Assembly: GCF_000190435.1 (NCBI RefSeq)
Contig: NC_015152.1
Span: 2,486,458-2,550,457, forward strand
Direction of reading: 5' to 3'
Source of the DNA: Sphaerochaeta globosa str. Buddy
GTDB lineage: Bacteria; Spirochaetota; Spirochaetia; Sphaerochaetales; Sphaerochaetaceae
DNA length: 64,000 bases
Part shown: one piece after another, positions 59,100 through 64,000 of the stretch
Position numbering within the stretch: the stretch's first letter is position 1
How the letters are laid out: each line of letters begins with the position of its first letter
Translations under genes and position numbers: made by a program
The notes under the pieces: generated by a model
What the model was told of the DNA's origin: nothing
The model's database searches: none
The model's input: the letters and a program-made list of their open reading frames with translations, nothing else

Positions 59100-59108
59100 T
59101 GGTATACT
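59100..59108 (+). promoter_or_regulatory. Repressor promoter, extended -10
   Basis: TGGTATACT, an extended -10 box, lying 10 bp after the second operator-like repeat, with AGGAGGAATTCCGAT as ribosome site before the ATG at 59133. Confidence 0.6.
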
Positions 59109-59132
59109 CTCAGTATCAGGAGGAATTCCGAT

Positions 59133-59483
59133 ATGATGTTTTGGGATAGAATCAATGCCTTGCTAGCGACACACAGAATGACTCAAACGGATTTAGCTAA
59201 GGCTTTAAACGTAACAACCTCGTATGTTTCAGTCTCAATCAGCAGAGGAACAATCCCAAGGGGAGACTTTCTCATCGCTGCGTCTGATTATTTTGGAGTA
59301 ACCCCACATTGGCTCATGACTGGAGAGGACAAGAATGCAATCGATGTGAAATACGCAGTAGTTATCAACAACGAGCGAATCATGGATATCGGGTATTTTC
59401 TCACCAAATGTGATAGCGACTTTGTTGATCTCGTGCAAGAGCTAGTCGAACATGAATTTTCCCATCAAAAGACTATTTGGTAA
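59133..59483 (+). CDS. XRE/CI-like transcriptional repressor (no peptidase domain)
   Basis: 116 residues. HTH at residues about 13-65: MTQTDLAKALNVTTSYVSVSISRGTIPRG, DYFGVTPHWLMTGED. The C-terminal part (70-116) is short and lacks the S24 autocleavage domain, so control by RecA cleavage is unlikely. AGGAGG lies 9 nt before the ATG. It is divergent from the recombination operon and has operator-like repeats in its own promoter, suggesting autorepression. Confidence 0.85.
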   Translation: MMFWDRINALLATHRMTQTDLAKALNVTTSYVSVSISRGTIPRGDFLIAASDYFGVTPHWLMTGEDKNAIDVKYAVVINNERIMDIGYFLTKCDSDFVDLVQELVEHEFSHQKTIW

Positions 59484-59486
59484 ATG

Positions 59487-59684
59487 GCTTAATTAAAAGC
59501 TTAATTAGCCTAAAATGCTTAATTGGCATTTAGGCTATTAAGCTTAATTTTGATTATTGACCAATAAGCTTATTGACCAATAGCTTTATTATATATAATT
59601 AAGCTTTAATATATAATATAAGCATCTTATATCTTTAAAGAGAAGATAACTTATTACTGGGGTTGTGGATAACTTGTGGATAAC
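59487..59684. other. AT-rich repeat region ending in two DnaA boxes (candidate origin)
   Basis: Several GCTTAATT units (59487-59494, 59499-59506, 59517-59524, 59542-59549, inverted at 59597-59604), two tandem ATTGACCAATA-AGCTT copies (59556-59571, 59572-59586), a hairpin (TAGCCTAAAATGC...GCATTTAGGCTA, 59506-59537), then tandem TTGTGGATAAC at 59663-59673 and 59674-59684. The core TGTGGATAA is the reverse complement of the canonical DnaA box TTATCCACA. No gene is supported here. Confidence 0.6.
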
Positions 59685-59825
59685 TCACTTTTCCTCCTCA
59701 ACCAAGCCGACCTCATAAAAAGCAGTCGGTATTGGTCTTTTGATAGCGTCCTCAAGCTTCTTTCCAACATACTCCTCATCAGCAAGCATGTCCCAAATGT
59801 GAGCGGTAAGATGTTTTTACCGGAA
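59685..59825 (-). pseudogene. Remnant of an ORF next to the IS3 insertion
   Basis: Minus-strand reading ending at a TGA (59687-59685) gives about 42 residues with good codon character (HIWDMLADEEYVGKKLEDAIKR, ...FYEVGLVEEEK). An in-frame stop occurs just before it, next to the IS3 end, and no homologous part is visible on the other side. Possibly the tail of a phage gene cut by the IS, or a short gene from the ATG at about 59786; uncertain. Confidence 0.3.
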
Positions 59826-59854
59826 TGGGGGTGCGGACAAAAAGTTGGACTTTT

Positions 59855-60646
59855 CTATGATACTAGACCAAGACTCCTGCGGTACTCAAGAGGGCTCCGC
59901 CCTCCCAAGGACATTTTGATTCGTTTCTCATTATACCAATAGATGTAATCATCAAGCAGTGCACAAAACTCTTCGATTGATACACCAAACCATGAGCGGG
60001 AATAGAACATCTCATTCTTCAATCGGCCGAAAAAACCTTCGCATGCCGAATTGTCGGGTGAGCAGCCTTTCTTCGACATTGAACGAACCAACCCGGCATT
60101 ATCCATTCTCTCAATCCAGCCGGGCCAACGGTAATGACTCCCCCGATCGGTATGGACCAATGGGTGCTCACCGTCTTCCAGTGTTCCTACAGCCCCATCC
60201 AGCATCGAGTTCACCAGCTCCGCATTGGGGCTCGTACCACGGGTCCAGGAGGTGACGTAGCCGTCAAAACAATCAATCACCGGAGAAAGATATACTTTGC
60301 CGGCGGGAATGCTGAATTCCGTGATGTCGCTCAGCCATTTCTCATTCGGATTCTCGGCATGGAAGTCACGCTTGATGATGTTCTCGACCTCAGGGCTGAG
60401 CTCACCCTTGTATGAGCTGTACTTCTTTCTCTTCACGGAAGGAACGACAAGGTTTTCCTCGTGCATAAGGCGAAGAACCACCTTCTCTGAAATGGTGCTT
60501 CCATTGGATGTCATGACTGCATGCAGTCGGCGATAACCGTAACACTGCCGGTTCTCAGAGAACACATTCCTCAGGTCTTTCCTGAACAGCTCATGCTTAT
60601 CTTTCTTCATGGCTTGGATTTTGTAGAAAGTACTGCTTTTTCGCAT
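59855..60646 (-). CDS. IS3-family transposase OrfB (integrase core)
   Basis: 263 residues. HTH_21 region (about 30-75, CYGYRRLHAVM), then the rve core: SDITEF (first Asp), HTDRGSHY (second Asp), SACEGFFGRLKNE (Glu), and RIKMSLGGRSPLEYR at the end. In an active element it is made as an OrfAB fusion by -1 frameshifting; here the ATG at 60646 is the only start in frame with the core, because a one-base insertion separates it from the frameshift product. Possibly a separate but non-functional protein. Confidence 0.88.
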   Translation of the reverse strand: MRKSSTFYKIQAMKKDKHELFRKDLRNVFSENRQCYGYRRLHAVMTSNGSTISEKVVLRLMHEENLVVPSVKRKKYSSYKGELSPEVENIIKRDFHAENPNEKWLSDITEFSIPAGKVYLSPVIDCFDGYVTSWTRGTSPNAELVNSMLDGAVGTLEDGEHPLVHTDRGSHYRWPGWIERMDNAGLVRSMSKKGCSPDNSACEGFFGRLKNEMFYSRSWFGVSIEEFCALLDDYIYWYNEKRIKMSLGGRSPLEYRRSLGLVS

Positions 60647-60703
60647 ATGCAGGGAGGGCAGCAGCCTGCCTTATGGTGTACCTGCCTGTAAGGGCATCGA
60701 TAA

Positions 60704-61417
60704 TCATGGCTTTCTCCCTGTTGGAGAGTGTATCGATACCGATGCCCTCATCTTTTTTATTATTTCAGCCGCCTTTTCAAGAATATCCTTCTCCATCTGG
60801 AGCTTCTGTACCTGCTTCTGCAGCCTGTCCCGTTCTTCTTTCAAGTCGTTGCATTCAGCCCTCAGCTGAATCTCCTGTTCTGATGAAGCCTTCTCGGATT
60901 CTTTTTGGGATTTCCTTCTCATCTCGGGGTTGCTTACCTCCCCAAGCAATTGCCGTTTCCAATGCCAGACCGTTCTCCGGGATACTCCAATCTCTGATTG
61001 GATCTGTTTTGAAGTCTTTTCACCGGAAGCTACAGACACTACAGCGGCCATCTTTTGCTTGTCTGTGCATTTTACAACAGGCTGTTCCCTTTTCAAAGGT
61101 TGAAAATCGCAAGAAGAGTCTTGGCTGACCCATTTCCCAAGAAGTTGGCGGCAAGGATATCCGAGAGCCTTGACCGTACGGGCGAATCCTCTCCCGTGCT
61201 CCTGGTAGTATTTGACAGCAACCGCTTTTTGCTCTGCTGTGTATCCTGATTGCATTCGAGACTTCTTGCGCAGGTCTCCATTCTCAAGGTATTCCCGATA
61301 CCATAGCGTAAGCATCCTGGTGGTTGGATACCCAAGTTCCCTTACGACAGCAGAAGCACTTTTGTCAAACTTTATGTAAAGTTCAACGGCTTTCTTCCTC
61401 TCTTCGTATGAATACAT
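60704..61417 (-). CDS. IS3-family transposase OrfA
   Basis: 237 residues. Three helix-turn-helix-like segments (about 5-50, 58-105, 115-160; SYEERKKAVELYIKFD, YTAEQKAVAVKYYQEHG, DKQKMAAVVSVASGEKTSKQIQSEIGVSRRTVWHWKRQL) for binding the IS ends, then a coiled coil (175-225). The length is in the longer IS150-like range. AAGGAG lies 6 nt before the ATG. The slippery A_AAA_AAG is at 60758-60752. Confidence 0.9.
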   Translation of the reverse strand: MYSYEERKKAVELYIKFDKSASAVVRELGYPTTRMLTLWYREYLENGDLRKKSRMQSGYTAEQKAVAVKYYQEHGRGFARTVKALGYPCRQLLGKWVSQDSSCDFQPLKREQPVVKCTDKQKMAAVVSVASGEKTSKQIQSEIGVSRRTVWHWKRQLLGEVSNPEMRRKSQKESEKASSEQEIQLRAECNDLKEERDRLQKQVQKLQMEKDILEKAAEIIKKMRASVSIHSPTGRKP

Positions 61418-61461
61418 TCCCTTCTCCTTAAAGAGTCCAAGAAAATGTCTTCACCCCCAAT

Positions 61462-61551
61462 GCGGTAGGGATGTCTTTCTCTCTCACGGTAATGAAGTTT
61501 TTCACAAGCGCGGTAATGAAGTTTTTCTAGTCTACGGTAAGCAGTTTTTTC
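61462..61551. repeat. Four 24-bp-spaced repeats at the IS21 left end
   Basis: GCGGTAGGGATGTCTTTC (61462), ACGGTAATGAAGTTTTTC (61486), GCGGTAATGAAGTTTTTC (61510) and ACGGTAAGCAGTTTTTTC (61534) start exactly 24 bp apart. IS21 ends are known to carry several transposase-binding repeats; here the array is unusually regular. Confidence 0.8.
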
Positions 61552-61661
61552 AATGACAGCCAATCCCTGCCAGTAAACCGGCCAATAAAATTGGGCCAAG
61601 CATTGGCGACTCCCAGTATAGTGATAGGTAGCAATACATTATCACCAGAAGGAGGCCGCCA

Positions 61662-63299
61662 ATGGCAACGTTGCTGAAGCAGGTAGAAGTAATGAACACA
61701 ATCATCGAACTGAAACGGCAGGGCATAGCCCAATCGGACATCGCAAAAGTGCTGCGGAACATGAATCTCAAGCCACCGTCAGCGCCGACGATCCGCAAGT
61801 ACTACACCATGAATGATGCCCCATCGGCAAGCCAGTTGGCAAGCCCCTACCAGAAGGACAAAGCCTTCGACGATCCGGTTTGCAGGGAAATCATCATCAG
61901 CACCCTGCAAGCCAACTGCAACAACAAGCAGCTGCGGATAAGCTCGTTGTACGACCTGCTGGAAGAGATGCTGGTGGATACGGGAAAGATGCAATCCCTG
62001 CCCGGCAACCAGCAGACGCTTCGCAATTATTGCGCACATCTGAGAAAAACCGAACAGGTCACGAGCCCTCCCGTCGAGGCAAGGCTCTGCAATTACATCG
62101 AGTCGCCTCCCCCTGGAGTGCAGATCCAGCTCGACTACGGCGTCCAGAAAATCAACGGGGGGGAGCATGTGCACTTCCTCTGCATCAGGATGCGTTACAG
62201 CCGGCTCTTGTTCGTTCGGGCCCAGGACCATCGGTTCAATGCAGTGGAAACATGCCGGACGCTCTTCCTCTTCTTCGTCTACATCAAGGGAAGGCCGAAG
62301 GAACTTGTCATCGACCAGGACAGCTGCATGGTGGTCCAGGAAACCCTCGGGGAGATCATAGCGACAAGGGACTTCCAGGCATTCCTGCATGAGCAGGACA
62401 TCGAGTTGAGGGTCCTTCACAAGGCCGACCCCCAGAGCAAGGGAAGTGTTGAGAATCTAGTTGCTTATGTAGAGAAGAATTACTTAAGTGCAAGGCTGGA
62501 CCAACCGGCCCAGAAACTCATTGCAGGAATTGCCGACTGGTGCAGGAGGAAGAACACCAGGGATCTCAACAAGGCAACCCACAGATTGCCGATGCAGCAA
62601 TTCCTTGAGGAGGAGCAGCCGGCCTTGAGGCCGAACCTGCCGTCGGCCTATGGAGGCTTGGCCATGCTGACGGGACCGGTCTCGATAGACAAGAACCGCA
62701 TCATCACCTACAAGACAAACGGGTACTCGGTACCGCCCGCCTACCGTTTCAAGGCTGTCTACTACCGCATAGTGAGTGGTGTCATGTTCGTCTTTTCCGA
62801 TGAGCAGGGGACCCTGCTCATACGCCAGCATCAGGTTGCACCAGCGGAGGTCAAGTACAAAACCTTCATCCATCCGGACGACATGAGAATGCCTTCCCTC
62901 AAGTGGATGAATGTCAAGGATACCTTGCTGCGAAGATATCCCAGCCCGAACATGCTGCATTTCCTCAATGGGGTCTGCAAGGAGAACCCACACTACCGGG
63001 AACCACAGCTGAGTGCCATTCTTGCATGGCTGGATAAGCAACAACCCGAGTCAGCCTTTCTGGATTCGGTGCTGACCCGCTGCTGCGAGACGTTCAGCTA
63101 CAAGGTCTCCCAGTTCCAGGCAATCTACGGCGGGCTTCAGAAGGAATGTTCCATCCATGATGAACTGTACGCAGATGACGGCATGCAGCCCTCGTTCATC
63201 ACCATGCCCAACGGGGTAGGCGTGCAGGTCAGGGGCTCCGATGCCTACCAGGATCTTTTCCAGAAGAAGGTGCAGCAGACTGCAATGGGGGGTGTGTGA
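61662..63299 (+). CDS. istA: IS21-family transposase IstA
   Basis: 545 residues. N-terminal helix-turn-helix (residues 1-45, ELKRQGIAQSDIAKVLRN), RNase H-like core with D-D-E residues in QIQLDYGVQK, LVIDQDSC and KGSVENLVAYVEKNYL, and a long C-terminal region. AAGGAGGCC lies 8 nt before the ATG. With IstB it carries out transposition. Appears intact. Confidence 0.92.
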   Translation: MATLLKQVEVMNTIIELKRQGIAQSDIAKVLRNMNLKPPSAPTIRKYYTMNDAPSASQLASPYQKDKAFDDPVCREIIISTLQANCNNKQLRISSLYDLLEEMLVDTGKMQSLPGNQQTLRNYCAHLRKTEQVTSPPVEARLCNYIESPPPGVQIQLDYGVQKINGGEHVHFLCIRMRYSRLLFVRAQDHRFNAVETCRTLFLFFVYIKGRPKELVIDQDSCMVVQETLGEIIATRDFQAFLHEQDIELRVLHKADPQSKGSVENLVAYVEKNYLSARLDQPAQKLIAGIADWCRRKNTRDLNKATHRLPMQQFLEEEQPALRPNLPSAYGGLAMLTGPVSIDKNRIITYKTNGYSVPPAYRFKAVYYRIVSGVMFVFSDEQGTLLIRQHQVAPAEVKYKTFIHPDDMRMPSLKWMNVKDTLLRRYPSPNMLHFLNGVCKENPHYREPQLSAILAWLDKQQPESAFLDSVLTRCCETFSYKVSQFQAIYGGLQKECSIHDELYADDGMQPSFITMPNGVGVQVRGSDAYQDLFQKKVQQTAMGGV

Positions 63300-64000
63300 T
63301 GGAAAAGCGCACCATGGCACAAACCAAGGCATCCCTTACCGGAGTGGGTTTCAAGCATGTCATCCCCGTCCTCTCCGAGCTCATCAACGCCGCCGAGGAA
63401 CAGAAACTGTCATACCGTGAGTTCCTCAACCTGCTCATCGAGAACGAACTGACGGCCAGGAACGAGAAGCATCGAAGGAGAAACCTCTCCGGTGCGCACT
63501 TCCCGCCGAATCCGCGCACCTTGGATGAATTCGATACCAGGGAGCTGGAGTCGGGCATCACCTCAACCCAGCTCTACCAGCTCAAGGACCTGAACTGGAT
63601 AGACGCCCATGTCAACATACTCTTTCTGGGCCCGCCGGGTGTAGGCAAGAGCATGTTGGCAATAGGGCTCGGACTTGAGGCCGTCAATGCAGGGTATTCG
63701 GTCTGCTTCGAGAGGATGGCATCCCTGGTGGATATCATCGACACCGCAAGGGTGAGCAGGGCTTCCAATTTTCGGCTCAAGAGAATCCGCAAGGCTGACC
63801 TGATCATCATCGATGAGATCGGCTTCACCCCCATCAAGAAAGACCAGGCGAACAGCTTCTTCAACCTGGTCAGCGAGATGTACGAGAAGACATCGATCAT
63901 ATTCACGACCAACAAGGAGATCGGGCAGTGGGCTGAGGTGATGGGGGACCCGATTCTCACCACCGCCCTGTTGGACAGGATTCTTCATCATTCAAAATGT
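63299..64000 (+). CDS. istB: IS21-family helper ATPase IstB (3' end cut by window edge)
   Basis: 234 codons present. AAA+ domain with Walker A FLGPPGVGKSM near residue 115, Walker B LIIIDEIGFTPI near 185, and sensor-1 FTTNKEIGQW near 210; an N-terminal helical IS21-specific extension of about 100 residues. IstB is a DnaC-like ATPase that assists IstA in target choice. ATG overlaps the istA stop (TGATG). The final residues run to the window end. Confidence 0.92.
   Translation, partial: MEKRTMAQTKASLTGVGFKHVIPVLSELINAAEEQKLSYREFLNLLIENELTARNEKHRRRNLSGAHFPPNPRTLDEFDTRELESGITSTQLYQLKDLNWIDAHVNILFLGPPGVGKSMLAIGLGLEAVNAGYSVCFERMASLVDIIDTARVSRASNFRLKRIRKADLIIIDEIGFTPIKKDQANSFFNLVSEMYEKTSIIFTTNKEIGQWAEVMGDPILTTALLDRILHHSKC

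Larger units (their letters stand above)
59826..61459. mobile_element. IS3-family (IS150-type) insertion sequence, probably inactive
   Basis: 1634 bp with inverted repeats TGGGGGTG..GACA.....TTGGACT at 59826-59851 and in reverse at 61434-61459 (about 19 of 26 positions match). Two genes, orfA and orfB, lie on the minus strand. An A_AAA_AAG slippery site is present in the overlap, but an extra base downstream breaks the fusion frame. No target duplication was found at the ends, and the right end abuts the IS21-family element. Confidence 0.85.
61461..64000. mobile_element. IS21-family insertion sequence, left part (right end beyond window)
   Basis: Begins with TG at 61461, one base after the IS3 end. 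Four 24-bp-phased repeats (61462-61551) precede istA, then istB overlaps istA by 3 nt and runs out of the window. The right end and target duplication lie outside. Confidence 0.85.

Noticed and set aside
59676-59942. Plus-strand frame across the IS3 left end
   Set aside because: Starts inside the DnaA-box region and crosses the IS end; no ribosome site.
61462-61551. CRISPR or integron array at the 24-bp repeats
   Set aside because: Only four copies, 24-bp period with 6-bp gaps, directly upstream of istA; fits IS21 end-binding sites.

Overview
The window looks like chromosomal DNA of a fermentative, anaerobic spirochaete, and I would guess Sphaerochaeta. The basis is a class I (archaeal-type) lysyl-tRNA synthetase, many lipoproteins and outer-membrane beta-barrels, a trimeric bifurcating-type [FeFe] hydrogenase operon divergent from Rex, and no respiratory genes. 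The genus is inference; no rRNA or other marker is present.

Region 1 (1-45.4 kb) is compact housekeeping backbone. Reading right to left on the minus strand are def, then glpK - cdaA - ybbR/cdaR - acpS - truA - udg - priA, nearly all overlapping or touching. Plus-strand genes 7.9-10 kb form a sensory hydrogenase module (DRTGG protein, HATPase, H-cluster protein without the proton-relay cysteine). An M16C peptidase, nfo and a glycerophosphodiesterase follow, then a minus-strand envelope cluster around pepT (14.5-19.6 kb). At 21.3-23.1 kb an IS1634-like element sits inside a small membrane-protein gene, which can be rebuilt exactly by removing the element and one copy of its 6-bp target duplication. 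The catalytic hydrogenase operon hydC - HATPase - ferredoxin - hydB - hydA (26.3-31.4 kb) faces rex. Further on are an MFS-HEAT protein, a clpP, an AAA ATPase + TOPRIM pair whose TOPRIM gene carries a frameshift at an A7 run, era, lysK, rlpA, an FAD oxidoreductase and a beta-barrel protein.

Region 2 (45.4-64 kb) is accessory. It begins at a tRNA with anticodon CAT followed by a tyrosine integrase. A 4-kb segment flanked by two copies of a TGTACCAAAA double repeat holds the integrase, a tail-gene fragment, an AT-rich two-gene cassette (predicted PD-(D/E)XK-like protein + one-TM protein) and a VanZ-like fragment. Then comes a phage early region: HTH genes, a replication organizer with iteron-like 11-bp repeats inside its coding sequence, and a DnaB helicase on the plus strand; SSB, ERF annealing protein, a RecB/Cas4-like nuclease and small genes on the minus strand; and a CI-like repressor with tandem upstream repeats. 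No head or terminase genes are present; the structural part is missing or lies beyond the window. An AT-rich repeat region ending in two perfect DnaA boxes follows, then an IS3-family element with a broken reading frame, directly abutting an IS21-family element (istA, istB) that runs off the window.

A recurrent feature of the backbone is good sigma70-type -10 boxes 6-9 nt before an ATG with no Shine-Dalgarno sequence (def, the DRTGG gene, nfo, lysK, rlpA), which predicts leaderless mRNAs. The strongest candidates for undescribed biology are the PD-(D/E)XK/TM cassette, the slippage-prone ATPase/TOPRIM pair, the in-gene iteron array, the tRNA-like minihelix at 58.65 kb and the leaderless-gene set.
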